64,000 nucleotides of DNA, from positions 124,001 to 188,000 of the forward strand of contig NZ_JALDAY010000014.1 in the NCBI RefSeq assembly GCF_022698165.1, given 5' to 3'. Source of the stretch: Streptomyces cylindrosporus (GTDB lineage: Bacteria; Actinomycetota; Actinomycetes; Streptomycetales; Streptomycetaceae). Both the position numbers and the translations under genes were made by a program. How positions within the stretch are numbered: position 1 is the stretch's first letter; each line of letters opens with the position of its first letter. Below are positions 55,539-64,000 of this stretch, in pieces. The notes below the pieces were generated by a model. The model was not told where the DNA came from. It did no database searches and saw nothing but the letters and a program-made list of their open reading frames with translations.

Positions 55539-56795
55539 TCAGCCGAAGAAGTTCCGTACGTGCTCCAGGCCGTCGACCAGAGCATCGATCTCGGCCGGCG
55601 TGGAGTACAGATAGAACGACGCTCGCGTGGTCGCAGGAATTCCGTACCGGAGGCAGACCGGGCGGGCGCAGTGGTGGCCGACCCGGACCGCGATGCCCTG
55701 CTCGTCGAGGACCTGGCCCACGTCGTGCGGGTGGATGTCGCCGAGCGTGAACGAGATCGCCGCGCCCCGGTCCTCGGCCGTCGTCGGGCCGATGATCCGC
55801 AGGTCGGGGACCTCCGACAGCCGCTTGACCGCGTACTCCGTCAGCGCGTGCTCATGGGCGAGGATCTTGTCCATGCCGATCGAGGAGAGGTAGTCGATCG
55901 CCGCGCCGAGGCCGACCGCCTGGGCGATCGGGGGCGTGCCCGCCTCGAACTTGTGGGGTGCCGGAGCGTAGGTCGAGGAGTGCATCGACACCGTCTCGAT
56001 CATCTCGCCGCCGCCCAGGAACGGGGGCAGGTCCTCCAGCAGCTCCTGGCGGCCCCACAGGACGCCGATGCCCGTCGGACCGCACATCTTGTGGCCGGTG
56101 AAGGCCACGAAGTCGGCCTGCAGGGCCTGTACGTCCAGCGGCATGTGCGGGGCGGCCTGGGAGGCGTCGATGCAGACGAGGGCGCCGACTTCCTGAGCGC
56201 GCCGGATTATCGTCTCGACCGGGTTGACCGTGCCCAGGATGTTGGACACCAGCACGAAGGAGACGATCTTCGTCTTCTCGGTGATGATCTCCTCGATGTT
56301 GGACAGGTCGAGGCGGCCGTCGTCGGTCAGGCCGAACCACTTCAGCTTCGCGCCCGTGCGCTGCGACAGCAGCTGCCACGGGACGATGTTGGAGTGGTGC
56401 TCCATCTCCGTGATGACGATCTCGGTCTCGTCGTCCACGCGGTAGGGCTCGTCGGCCCAGCCCAGCATGTTCGCGACGAGGTTGAGCGACTCGGAGGCGT
56501 TCTTGGTGAAGATCACCTCGTCCCGCGAGGGCGCGTTGATGAACGACGCGACCTTGTCACGCGCGCCCTCGTACAGCGCCGTGGCCTCCTCGGCGAGCAC
56601 ATGCACACCGCGGTGGACGTTGGCGTTGTAGCGCTCGTAGTACTCGTTCAGGGCGTCCAGCACCTGCTGCGGCTTCTGGCTGGTCGCCGCGTTGTCCAGG
56701 TACACGAGCTTCCGGTCGTCGTGGACCAGTCGGTCCAGGACGGGGAAGTCCTTGCGGATCGCCTCTGTGTCGAGGAGGCCCGGCAGCTGTGTCAC
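55539..56795 (-). CDS. sufS: Cysteine desulfurase SufS
   Basis: PLP enzyme that releases sulfur from cysteine for cluster building. The 418-residue product has YLDNAATSQKP near the N-terminus, PLP Lys in FTGHKMCGPTGIGVLWG, and the active-site Cys in VRVGHHCARPVC near the C-terminus, all as in group II desulfurases. Overlaps sufC by ATGA. Confidence 0.95.
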   Translation of the reverse strand: MTQLPGLLDTEAIRKDFPVLDRLVHDDRKLVYLDNAATSQKPQQVLDALNEYYERYNANVHRGVHVLAEEATALYEGARDKVASFINAPSRDEVIFTKNASESLNLVANMLGWADEPYRVDDETEIVITEMEHHSNIVPWQLLSQRTGAKLKWFGLTDDGRLDLSNIEEIITEKTKIVSFVLVSNILGTVNPVETIIRRAQEVGALVCIDASQAAPHMPLDVQALQADFVAFTGHKMCGPTGIGVLWGRQELLEDLPPFLGGGEMIETVSMHSSTYAPAPHKFEAGTPPIAQAVGLGAAIDYLSSIGMDKILAHEHALTEYAVKRLSEVPDLRIIGPTTAEDRGAAISFTLGDIHPHDVGQVLDEQGIAVRVGHHCARPVCLRYGIPATTRASFYLYSTPAEIDALVDGLEHVRNFFG

Positions 56796-57556
56796 TCGGA
56801 TGCGCCACCCTTCGTGTAAGCCTCGTAGCCCTCGTTCTCCAGCTTGTCGGCGAGCTCGGGGCCACCCGACTCGACGATCCTGCCGCCGGCGAACACGTGC
56901 ACGTGGTCAGGCTTGATGTAGCGCAGGATGCGCGTGTAGTGCGTGATCAGCAGGGTGCCGACCTCGCCGGTCTCGCGGACGCGGTTGACGCCCTCGGAGA
57001 CGATCCGCAGCGCGTCGACGTCCAGACCGGAGTCGGTCTCGTCGAGGATCGCGATCTTCGGCTTGAGCAGTTCGAGCTGGAGGATCTCGTGGCGCTTCTT
57101 CTCACCGCCGGAGAAGCCCTCGTTGACGTTGCGCTCGGCGAAGGAGGGGTCCATGTTGAGGCGCTCCATGGCCTCCTTGACCTCCTTCACCCAGGTGCGC
57201 AGCTTGGGGGCCTCGCCCCGGATGGCCGTGGCGGACGTACGGAGGAAGTTCGACACGGACACACCCGGGACCTCGACCGGGTACTGCATCGCCAGGAAGA
57301 GGCCGGCGCGGGCGCGCTCGTCGACCTCCATCTCCAGGACGTCCTCGCCGTCGAGGGTGACGGTGCCGCCGGTGATCGTGTACTTCGGGTGGCCCGCGAG
57401 GGAGTAGGCGAGGGTCGACTTGCCGGAGCCGTTGGGGCCCATGATGGCGTGCGTCTCGCCCTGCTTCACGGTCAGGTCGACGCCCTTGAGGATCTCCTTC
57501 GTGGCGTTGTCGGCCTCGACGGTGACGTGCAGGTCGCGGATTTCAAGCGTTGCCAT
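56792..57556 (-). CDS. sufC: Fe-S assembly ATPase SufC
   Basis: Cytoplasmic ABC-type ATPase of the SufBCD scaffold, 254 residues: Walker A GPNGSGKST, signature FSGGEKKRHEI, Walker B AILDETDSGLD and switch His in LLITHYTRIL. Seven bp downstream of the Rieske-type gene. Confidence 0.96.
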   Translation of the reverse strand: MATLEIRDLHVTVEADNATKEILKGVDLTVKQGETHAIMGPNGSGKSTLAYSLAGHPKYTITGGTVTLDGEDVLEMEVDERARAGLFLAMQYPVEVPGVSVSNFLRTSATAIRGEAPKLRTWVKEVKEAMERLNMDPSFAERNVNEGFSGGEKKRHEILQLELLKPKIAILDETDSGLDVDALRIVSEGVNRVRETGEVGTLLITHYTRILRYIKPDHVHVFAGGRIVESGGPELADKLENEGYEAYTKGGASE

Positions 57557-57563
57557 GGGTGCC

Positions 57564-57884
57564 TCAGGACTCCTGGTTGAGGGAGACGAGCACGTCGTCC
57601 CCTTCGATCTTTACGGGGTATACGGGGACGGGGCGCGTCGCGGGCAGGCCGGACGGCTTGCCGGTGCGGAGGTCGAAGCTGGAGCCGTGCAGCCAGCACT
57701 CGATCTGGCAGTCCTCCACCTCGCCCTCGGAGAGCGAGACGTTCGCGTGCGAGCAGATGTCGTGGATCGCGAAGACCTCGCCCTCGGTCTGCACGACCGA
57801 GATGGGCGTGCCGTCGAGTTCCACCCGCTTCGGGGTGTCCTCCTCCAGCTCGCTCAGCCCGCAGGCGCGTACGAAGGCCGACAT
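57564..57884 (-). CDS. Rieske-type [2Fe-2S] ferredoxin in the suf operon
   Basis: A 106-residue protein of the NirD/bifunctional Rieske type with cluster motifs CSHANVSLSEG and CWLHGSSFD (C-x-H ... C-x2-H). A gene of this kind between sufD and sufC is usual in actinobacteria and is thought to supply electrons. Its ATG overlaps the sufD stop (TGATG). Confidence 0.9.
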   Translation of the reverse strand: MSAFVRACGLSELEEDTPKRVELDGTPISVVQTEGEVFAIHDICSHANVSLSEGEVEDCQIECWLHGSSFDLRTGKPSGLPATRPVPVYPVKIEGDDVLVSLNQES

Positions 57885-59065
57885 CAGACGGTGGCCTCCA
57901 GCTCGGCGTCGATCTTCTCCAGCAGCCGCGCCTCGATGTCGTCGACACCGATCTGCTGGACCAGCTCGGCGAAGAAGCCGCGGACCACGAGGCGACGGGC
58001 CTCGTCGGCCGGGATGCCGCGGGCCATCAGGTAGAAGAGCTGCTCGTCGTCGAAGCGGCCGGTCGCGGAGGCGTGGCCGGCGCCGACGATCTCGCCGGTC
58101 TCGATCTCCAGGTTCGGCACGGAGTCGACCCGGGCACCGTCGGTCAGCACGAGGTTGCGGTTCATCTCGTACGTGTCCGTGCCCTCGGCCTTGGCCTCGA
58201 TCAGCACGTCGCCGATCCACACGGCGTGCGCGTCGTCGCCCTGGAGCGCGCCCTTGTAGACGACGTTCGACTTGCAGTGCGGGGCGTTGTGGTCGACCAG
58301 CAGGCGGTGCTCCTGGTGCTGGCCGGCGTCGGTGAAGTACAGCCCGAACAGCTCGGCCTCGCCACCGGTGCCGGCGTAGGACACGCGCGGGTGCAGTCGT
58401 ACGACGTCGCCGCCGAAGGTGACGACCACGGACTTGAAGGACGCGTCCCGGCCGAGCAGGGCGTTGTGCTGGGCGACGTGCACGGCCTTGTCGTCCCAGT
58501 CCTGGACGGAGACGACGGTCAGCTTGGCGCCGTCGCCCAGGATGTAGTCGACGTTGGCGGCGAGCACGGCGTCACCGGTGTGGTCGATGACGACGACGGC
58601 CTCGGCGAACGCGCCCAGCTCGATCACCTGGTGCCCGAAGCGGGTACCGCCCTCGCCGTGCACGGCGATCCGGATCGGCTCGGTGAGCACCGTCTCCTTG
58701 GGGACGGTGACCACGCCGGCCTTCTCGAACGCCGAGTACGCCTGGGCGGCGATCCGGTCCACCGGGGCGCCGGCCCTGCCGACCCGGGCGTCGTCACGGC
58801 CGACGGTCTCGACGGTGACGCCCTCGGGGGCCTCCACCTCGACCTTGACGCCCTCGCCGGTCGCCACGGCGGTGCCGTCGTGCAGTCCGCGCAGGCGCTC
58901 CAGCGGGGTGAACCGCCACTCCTCCTCACGGCCGTGCGGGACGGGGAAGTCCTGCACGTCGAAGGACGGGGGCGCGCTCATGCGCGTGGCGACGGTCGAC
59001 TCGGCGGCGACCGCGATCGAGCCGGCGGTGGTGGAACCCACCGGGATGTTCTGGGCCTCGGCCAT
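57884..59065 (-). CDS. sufD: Fe-S cluster assembly protein SufD
   Basis: A 393-residue beta-helix partner of SufB. Recognised by the order of genes and by RVSYAGTGGEAELFGLYF, HCKSNVVYKGAL, HASATGRFDDEQLFYLMARG and ARRLVVRGFFAEL. It lacks the extra Cys-rich part of SufB. Start ATG 59065, 58 bp after the sufB stop. Confidence 0.94.
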   Translation of the reverse strand: MAEAQNIPVGSTTAGSIAVAAESTVATRMSAPPSFDVQDFPVPHGREEEWRFTPLERLRGLHDGTAVATGEGVKVEVEAPEGVTVETVGRDDARVGRAGAPVDRIAAQAYSAFEKAGVVTVPKETVLTEPIRIAVHGEGGTRFGHQVIELGAFAEAVVVIDHTGDAVLAANVDYILGDGAKLTVVSVQDWDDKAVHVAQHNALLGRDASFKSVVVTFGGDVVRLHPRVSYAGTGGEAELFGLYFTDAGQHQEHRLLVDHNAPHCKSNVVYKGALQGDDAHAVWIGDVLIEAKAEGTDTYEMNRNLVLTDGARVDSVPNLEIETGEIVGAGHASATGRFDDEQLFYLMARGIPADEARRLVVRGFFAELVQQIGVDDIEARLLEKIDAELEATV

Positions 59066-59123
59066 GGCTGTCGTAATGCTCGCTTTCTTGCGTGAGTGGC
59101 TTGATGAGAGGGGCAGCTGGCGC

Positions 59124-60548
59124 CTAGCCGACCGCGCCCTCCATCTGGAGCTCGATCAGCCGGTTGAGCTCAAGGGCGTACTCCATCGGCAGCTCCTTGG
59201 CGATCGGCTCGACGAAGCCGCGCACGATCATCGCCATCGCCTCGAACTCGCTCAGACCGCGGCTCATCAGGTAGAAGAGCTGGTCCTCGGAGACCTTGGA
59301 GACGGTCGCCTCGTGGCCCATGGACACGTCGTCCTCGCGGACGTCGACGTACGGGTACGTGTCGGAGCGGGAGATGGTGTCGACGAGCAGCGCGTCGCAC
59401 AGCACGTTCGACTTCGATCCCGCGGCGCCCTCGCCGATCTCCACCAGACCGCGGTAGGAGGTACGGCCGCCACCGCGCGCCACCGACTTGGAGACGATGT
59501 TCGAGGAGGTGTTCGGCGCCATGTGGACCATCTTGGAGCCGGCGTCCTGGTGCTGGCCCTCGCCCGCGAAGGCGATGGAGAGGGTCTCGCCCTTGGCGTG
59601 CTCGCCCATCAGGTAGACGGCCGGGTACTTCATCGTCACCTTGGAGCCGATGTTGCCGTCGATCCACTCCATGGTCGCGCCCTCGTAGGCGACGGCGCGC
59701 TTGGTGACCAGGTTGTAGACGTTGTTCGACCAGTTCTGGATGGTCGTGTAGCGGCAACGGGCGTTCTTCTTGACGATGATCTCGACGACCGCGGAGTGGA
59801 GCGAGTCGCTCTTGTAGATCGGGGCCGTACAACCCTCGACGTAGTGCACGTAGGCGCCCTCGTCGACGATGATCAGGGTCCGCTCGAACTGGCCCATGTT
59901 CTCCGTGTTGATACGGAAGTAGGCCTGGAGCGGGATCTCCACGTGCACGCCCGGCGGGACGTAGATGAAGGAGCCACCGGACCACACGGCGGTGTTCAGC
60001 GACGCGAACTTGTTGTCGCCGACCGGGATGACGGTCCCGAAGTACTCCTTGAAGAGCTCCGGGTGCTCCTTCAGCGCGGTGTCGGTGTCCAGGAAGATGA
60101 CGCCCTGCTCCTCCAGGTCCTCACGGATCTGGTGGTAGACGACCTCGGACTCGTACTGGGCGGCGACACCGGCGACGAGGCGCTGCTTCTCCGCCTCGGG
60201 GATGCCGAGCTTGTCGTACGTGTTCTTGATGTCCTCGGGCAGGTCCTCCCAGGACTCCGCCTGCTTCTCCGTGGAGCGCACGAAGTACTTGATGTTGTCG
60301 AAGTCGATGCCCGACAGGTCCGAGCCCCAGTTCGGCATGGGCTTCTTGTCGAACAGGCGCAGGCCCTTGAGGCGGAGCTTGGTCATCCACTCCGGCTCGT
60401 TCTTCTTCGCGGAGATGTCGCGGACGACCTCCTCGCTCAGACCGCGCTTGGCAGAGGCGCCGGCCTCGTCGGAGTCCGCCCAGCCGTACTCGTACTTGCC
60501 CAGACCTTCGAGCTCAGGGTGGGCGGTCTCCTCGATGGGGAGAGTCAT
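59124..60548 (-). CDS. sufB: Fe-S cluster assembly protein SufB
   Basis: A 474-residue scaffold protein on which clusters are built. Very conserved segments include SLNTAVWSGGSFIYVPPGV, YVHYVEGCTAPIY (scaffold Cys), YTTIQNWSNNVYNLVTKR and EATVSKVSEDQLFYLMSRG. ATG 60548 overlaps the sufR stop (ATGA). Confidence 0.96.
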   Translation of the reverse strand: MTLPIEETAHPELEGLGKYEYGWADSDEAGASAKRGLSEEVVRDISAKKNEPEWMTKLRLKGLRLFDKKPMPNWGSDLSGIDFDNIKYFVRSTEKQAESWEDLPEDIKNTYDKLGIPEAEKQRLVAGVAAQYESEVVYHQIREDLEEQGVIFLDTDTALKEHPELFKEYFGTVIPVGDNKFASLNTAVWSGGSFIYVPPGVHVEIPLQAYFRINTENMGQFERTLIIVDEGAYVHYVEGCTAPIYKSDSLHSAVVEIIVKKNARCRYTTIQNWSNNVYNLVTKRAVAYEGATMEWIDGNIGSKVTMKYPAVYLMGEHAKGETLSIAFAGEGQHQDAGSKMVHMAPNTSSNIVSKSVARGGGRTSYRGLVEIGEGAAGSKSNVLCDALLVDTISRSDTYPYVDVREDDVSMGHEATVSKVSEDQLFYLMSRGLSEFEAMAMIVRGFVEPIAKELPMEYALELNRLIELQMEGAVG

Positions 60549-61300
60549 GCGGGGTTCCTCCCGGCCGTGCTTGCAGATGCTTTGTGGGTGGTCTGTGGTG
60601 AAACCTTGGGGATGAACGTCGTGCAGACGCCGTCACCGTGCGCGATGGTCGCCAGTCGCTGGACGTGCGTCCCCAGCAGCTGGGAGAAGACCTCGGTCTC
60701 CGCCTCGCAGAGCTGGGGGAACTTTTCCGCGACATGGGCGACGGGGCAGTGGTGCTGGCACAGCTGCTCGCCGACCGGTGCGCTGCGCGCCGTAGCAGCG
60801 TACCCGTCCGCGCTCAGGGCCTTGGCCAGGGCTTCGGTGCGGTCCTCGGGGGCGGCGGCCTCGATCGCCTTGCGGTAGGCGTCCGCCTGCTCGGCGAGCC
60901 TCGCGCGCGCGAAGGCGACGACCGCCTCGTCCCCGCCGAACCGCTCCGCGATGAAGCGCAGGGCGTCCGCGGCGAGCTTGTCGTACGACTGGTCGAAGGC
61001 GTCGCGGCCGCAGTCGGTGAGCGCGAAGACCTTCGCGGGACGGCCACGCGTGCGTGCGCCGTAGACCCGCTGCTCGCGCGCCTCCACGACCTCGTCGGCG
61101 GTCAGGGCGTCCAGATGACGGCGTACGGCGGCCTGGGTGAGCCCCAGCCGGCCGGCCAGCTCGGCGACGGTCGACGGCCCGTGGTCCAGGATGGACCGCG
61201 CGACCCGGTTGCGCGTCGAGCGATCCGAGCGCAGTCCGGCCGCGAGCTCCTCCTGAGGGGCCCCCGTGGGGGTCTCCCGAGCCTCGCCGACGTTTTTCAC
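60545..61300 (-). CDS. sufR: SufR-type iron-sulfur repressor of the suf operon
   Basis: A 251-residue regulator from GTG 61300. Winged helix at ~30-85 (VAELAGRLGLTQAAVRRHLDAL, RGRPAKVFALT). Near the C-terminus, CQHHCPVAHVAEKFPQLC gives three Cys (C-x3-C-x13-C) for an Fe-S cluster, as in SufR. It heads the operon and is coupled to sufB, so cluster loading would feed back on suf expression. An iron box lies 71 bp upstream. Confidence 0.93.
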   Translation of the reverse strand: MKNVGEARETPTGAPQEELAAGLRSDRSTRNRVARSILDHGPSTVAELAGRLGLTQAAVRRHLDALTADEVVEAREQRVYGARTRGRPAKVFALTDCGRDAFDQSYDKLAADALRFIAERFGGDEAVVAFARARLAEQADAYRKAIEAAAPEDRTEALAKALSADGYAATARSAPVGEQLCQHHCPVAHVAEKFPQLCEAETEVFSQLLGTHVQRLATIAHGDGVCTTFIPKVSPQTTHKASASTAGRNPA

Positions 61301-61370
61301 AACGCCATTGTTGCGTAATTCCTCAGGACCGGGCAACCCACGTCCGCGCCGCTGGACGGTGCCCTGCGTC

Positions 61371-61386
61371 ACTTAGGCTTACCTAA
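61371..61386. promoter_or_regulatory. Iron box (DmdR/IdeR-type) upstream of sufR
   Basis: ACTTAGGCTTACCTAA matches the 19-bp IdeR/DmdR consensus (TTAGGTTAGGCTAACCTAA) at about 14 positions when extended to the left. It lies 71-86 bp upstream of the sufR start and 76 bp upstream of the AAC(3)-family gene, so iron could control either direction. Confidence 0.6.
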
Positions 61387-61406
61387 TCTGACCTGCGAGA
61401 ACGATC

Positions 61407-61420
61407 TTTGATCGATCAAA
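61407..61420. promoter_or_regulatory. Perfect 14-bp palindrome TTTGATCGATCAAA
   Basis: AT-rich perfect palindrome 42 bp upstream of the AAC(3)-family start, in the divergent region with sufR. Good operator shape for an unidentified regulator. Confidence 0.45.
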
Positions 61421-61461
61421 CGGGTGGCATCCCCGGGCCCCTTCGGGAAGACTCCCGAACC

Positions 61462-62337
61462 ATGCCGACACCCCCCGCGACCGGCCCTCTTGTCACCCGC
61501 GACACACTCGCAGCCGAGCTGCGCCTCCTGGGTGTCGGGACCGGCGAGATCCTCCTGGTGCACTCCTCCCTCAGCAGCCTCGGCTGGGTCTGCGGAGGCC
61601 CGGTCGCGGTGGTCCAGGGACTGCTCGACGCGGTCGGCCCGGACGGCACGATCGTCGTCCCGACCCAGACCGGCGACCTCTCCGACCCGGCCCTGTGGGG
61701 CAATCCGCCGGTGCCGGAGGAGTGGTGGGACCGCATCCGGGCCACGATGCCCCCGTACGACCCCCTGATCACGCCTTCCCGCGGGGTCGGCGTCGTCCCG
61801 GAGACCGTGCGGACCTGGCCGGGCGCTCTGCGCAGCGCGCACCCGCAGACCTCGTTCGCGGCGCTCGGCCTGCGCGCGGCGGAGATCGTCGAGGGCCACG
61901 CCACGGACTGCCGGCTCGGCGAGCGCAGCCCGCTGGCCCGGCTGGAGCGCCTCGGCGCCCGGGTACTGCTGCTCGGCGCCGGCTACGCCTCGTGCACGAG
62001 CTTCCATCTCGCCGAGTACCGCATCCCGTCCCCGCTGGTCGCGGTGGGCCGCCCGGCGCCCGGGGGCGGCTGGGAGACGGTGACGGAGGTGTCGATCACC
62101 TCGGACCGGTTCGACGAGCTCGGGTACGACTTCGAACGGGACCGCGCGGTCGTACGGGGCCGGGTGGGCGCGGCGCACGTACGGCTGTTCCCCGTCGCGG
62201 ACGCGGTGGCGTACGCGGAGCGGTGGCTGGCGGTGCACCGGTCCCGGGAGGACGAGATACCGAACACCGCCGACACCTGTGTGGATACGGGGGGAGATCC
62301 TGCACCCGCCCGTCGGAGCCGTGGACCGCGAACCTAG
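61462..62337 (+). CDS. Aminoglycoside N(3)-acetyltransferase family protein
   Basis: A 291-residue GNAT-unrelated AAC(3)/YokD-fold protein. Family segments: LLVHSSLSSLGWVCGGPVAVV, GTIVVPTQTGDLSDP, HPQTSFAALG and LERLGARVLLLGAGYASCTSFHLAEYR. Start ATG 61462. Members transfer acetyl groups from acetyl-CoA to aminoglycosides, but many chromosomal actinobacterial members have no known resistance role, so resistance is not claimed. Confidence 0.87.
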   Translation: MPTPPATGPLVTRDTLAAELRLLGVGTGEILLVHSSLSSLGWVCGGPVAVVQGLLDAVGPDGTIVVPTQTGDLSDPALWGNPPVPEEWWDRIRATMPPYDPLITPSRGVGVVPETVRTWPGALRSAHPQTSFAALGLRAAEIVEGHATDCRLGERSPLARLERLGARVLLLGAGYASCTSFHLAEYRIPSPLVAVGRPAPGGGWETVTEVSITSDRFDELGYDFERDRAVVRGRVGAAHVRLFPVADAVAYAERWLAVHRSREDEIPNTADTCVDTGGDPAPARRSRGPRT

Positions 62338-62340
62338 ACT
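62335..62340 (+). promoter_or_regulatory. Candidate -10 element for a leaderless ABC transporter message
   Basis: TAGACT overlaps the stop codon of the AAC(3)-family gene and ends seven bases before ATG 62348. No ribosome site lies between, so transcription may begin at the start codon itself. Confidence 0.35.
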
Positions 62341-62347
62341 CGGGCCC

Positions 62348-63271
62348 ATGCGAAGTGAGCCCGTGCTCCAGGTTCAGGCCCTGGTGAAGCGGTACGGCAC
62401 GAAAACCGCCGTGGACGGCCTCGACCTGGTGGCCCAGGCGGGCGTGACCGCCGTACTCGGCCCGAACGGCGCGGGCAAGACCACCACCGTGGAGACCTGC
62501 GAGGGGTACCGCAGGCCGGACTCCGGCACGGTGCGCGTGCTGGGCCTCGACCCGGTACGCCAGGCCCGCGAGCTGCACCCCCGCATCGGCGTGATGCTCC
62601 AGTCCGGCGGCGTCTACTCGGGCGCGCGGGCGGACGAGATGCTGCGGCACGTGGCGAAGCTGCACGCGAACCCGCTCGACGTGGACGCGTTGATCGAGCG
62701 CCTCGGCCTCGGCGGCTGCGGCCGTACCTCCTACCGCCGCCTCTCCGGCGGCCAGCAGCAGCGGCTGGCCCTCGCGATGGCCGTGGTCGGCCGCCCGGAA
62801 CTGGTCTTCCTGGACGAGCCCACCGCCGGCCTCGACCCGCAGGCCCGCCACGCGACCTGGGACCTGATCCGCGACCTGCGCGGCGACGGCGTCTCGGTCG
62901 TCCTGACCACGCACTACATGGAAGAGGCCGAGCAGCTCGCCGACGACGTCGCGATCATCGACGCGGGCCGGCTCATCGCGCAGGGCTCTCCCGAGGAGCT
63001 GTGCAAGGGCGGCGCGGAGAACACCCTGCGCTTCGTCGGCCGCCCCGGCCTGGACGTCGGTTCCCTCCTGAAGGCCCTCCCGGCGGACTGCACGGCGGCG
63101 GAGCTGACCCCGGGTTCCTACCGCGTGGTGGGCAAGGTCGACCCCCAACTACTGGCCACCGTCGCCTCCTGGTGCGCACAGCACGGCGTGATGCCGGACA
63201 AGATCTCGGTGGAACGGCACACCCTGGAAGACGTCTTCCTGGAACTGACGGGCAAGGAGCTGCGCTCGTGA
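62348..63271 (+). CDS. ABC transporter ATP-binding protein (exporter type)
   Basis: A 307-residue ATPase of the DrrA/CcmA-like group. Walker A GPNGAGKTTT, Q-loop MLQSGGVYSG, signature LSGGQQQRLALA, Walker B LVFLDEPTAGLDP and switch His in LTTHYMEEAEQLADD. The ~80-residue C-terminal extension is typical of DrrA-like exporters. Overlaps the permease start by GTGA. Confidence 0.92.
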   Translation: MRSEPVLQVQALVKRYGTKTAVDGLDLVAQAGVTAVLGPNGAGKTTTVETCEGYRRPDSGTVRVLGLDPVRQARELHPRIGVMLQSGGVYSGARADEMLRHVAKLHANPLDVDALIERLGLGGCGRTSYRRLSGGQQQRLALAMAVVGRPELVFLDEPTAGLDPQARHATWDLIRDLRGDGVSVVLTTHYMEEAEQLADDVAIIDAGRLIAQGSPEELCKGGAENTLRFVGRPGLDVGSLLKALPADCTAAELTPGSYRVVGKVDPQLLATVASWCAQHGVMPDKISVERHTLEDVFLELTGKELRS

Positions 63272-64000
63272 CTGTGGGTACGTACACGCCGAAGCCCGGC
63301 GCGGCCCCCCTCCCCCGCATGATCGCGGCCCAGGCGGCGCTGGAGACGAAGATGCTCCTGCGCAACGGCGAACAGCTGCTGCTGACGGTGGTGATCCCGA
63401 CCCTGTTGCTGGTGCTGTTCAGCTCGGTGGACATCGTCGACACGGGCAAGGGCAAGGCGGTCGACTTCCTCACCCCCGGCATCCTGGCCCTCGCGGTCAT
63501 GTCCACGGCCTTCACGGGCCAGGCGATCGCCACGGGCTTCGAACGCCGCTACGGCGTCCTGAAACGCCTCGCCTCCTCCCCGCTCCCGCGCTGGGGCCTG
63601 ATGACGGCCAAAACGGCATCGGTCCTGGTCACGGAGCTCCTCCAGGTCGTACTCCTGACGGCAATCGCGTACGCCCTCGGCTGGTCCCCCCACGGAAACC
63701 CGGCGGCCGTCCTGCTCCTCCTGATCCTGGGCACAGCAGCCTTCTCGGGCCTCGGCCTCCTCATGGCAGGCACCCTGAAGGCAGAGGCGACCCTGGCCGC
63801 GGCCAACCTGGTCTTCCTCCTGCTGCTGGTGGGCGGCGGAGTGATCGTGCCGCTGGACAAGTTCCCGCAGGGCGCCCAGAACGTCCTCGGCCTGCTGCCG
63901 ATCTCGGCCCTGTCGGACGGCTTGCGGGACGTACTGCGGGACGGGGCGGCGATGCCGTGGGGCGACCTGGGGATCCTGGGTGTGTGGGCGGTTGTGGGGC
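63268..64000 (+). CDS. ABC-2 type transporter permease (3' end cut by window edge)
   Basis: GTG 63268 overlaps the ATPase stop. At least four membrane spans are visible (LLLTVVIPTLLLVLFSSV, FLTPGILALAVMSTAFTGQAI, LQVVLLTAIAYALGW, AAVLLLLILGTAAFSGLGLL), with GFERRYGVLKRLASSPL, the ABC-2 signature between spans 2 and 3. It forms an exporter with the preceding ATPase; the substrate is unknown. About 244 residues are present. Confidence 0.9.
   Translation, partial: MTVGTYTPKPGAAPLPRMIAAQAALETKMLLRNGEQLLLTVVIPTLLLVLFSSVDIVDTGKGKAVDFLTPGILALAVMSTAFTGQAIATGFERRYGVLKRLASSPLPRWGLMTAKTASVLVTELLQVVLLTAIAYALGWSPHGNPAAVLLLLILGTAAFSGLGLLMAGTLKAEATLAAANLVFLLLLVGGGVIVPLDKFPQGAQNVLGLLPISALSDGLRDVLRDGAAMPWGDLGILGVWAVVG

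Noticed and set aside
61462..62337. Aminoglycoside resistance determinant
   Set aside because: Family membership is clear, but chromosomal members often do not confer resistance and no resistance context is present, so only the family is named.

Overview
The window is high-GC actinobacterial DNA, almost certainly the chromosome of a Streptomyces. The evidence is the very strong G/C bias at third codon positions, frequent GTG and TTG starts, many ATGA or GTGA stop-start overlaps, sugar ABC transporters without their own ATPase, Streptomyces-type gene families (CU044_5270, DUF6010, TIGR03086, double TerD), and two copies of a short intergenic repeat that recurs in Streptomyces.

Positions 1-11,100 hold a pectin-use region read on the minus strand. 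It has two PL1 pectate lyases, a GH43 enzyme, a DUF6807 protein, a Gfo/Idh/MocA oxidoreductase and two sugar permeases. A second unit has a GntR regulator, a DHDPS-family lyase and an IlvD/Edd sugar-acid dehydratase. LacI-type palindromes lie at the front of two of the units. Positions 13,931-17,137 continue uronate breakdown: uronate dehydrogenase (udh) diverges from 5-dehydro-4-deoxyglucarate dehydratase (kdgD), which leads into an unrecognised 387-aa protein through a 26-bp triplicated stop/start junction. Positions 17,444-22,407 form a polyol-type cassette: DeoR regulator, binding protein, two permeases and a zinc dehydrogenase.

The middle of the window is mixed. It has a double-TerD protein, a TetR/MFS efflux pair and a gntR-acdS (ACC deaminase) pair. 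Next comes a Ro60/Rsr (TROVE) gene preceded by what reads as a YrlA-type Y RNA with a circularly permuted tRNA-like domain. A PhoX-like phosphatase with a PHO box follows, then a membrane-anchored class III cyclase-like protein beside a Crp/Fnr regulator that keeps its cyclic-nucleotide cassette, then a secreted EEP nuclease and small regulator operons.

The right part carries housekeeping and stress genes. There are dapA-like and dapD genes (diaminopimelate/lysine), two ECF sigma factors each coupled to a membrane-anchored partner, an MFS transporter divergent from an HxlR-peroxiredoxin fusion with an operator placed inside its promoter, and an SMR-TetR efflux operon. A sulfotransferase and an AbfB-domain surface protein follow. 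The complete suf iron-sulfur operon (sufR-B-D-Rieske-C-S-U-T) has an iron box upstream. An AAC(3)-family gene and an ABC exporter, cut by the window edge, end the window.

Functions marked as inferred rest on motifs and gene order read by eye; no database search was run.
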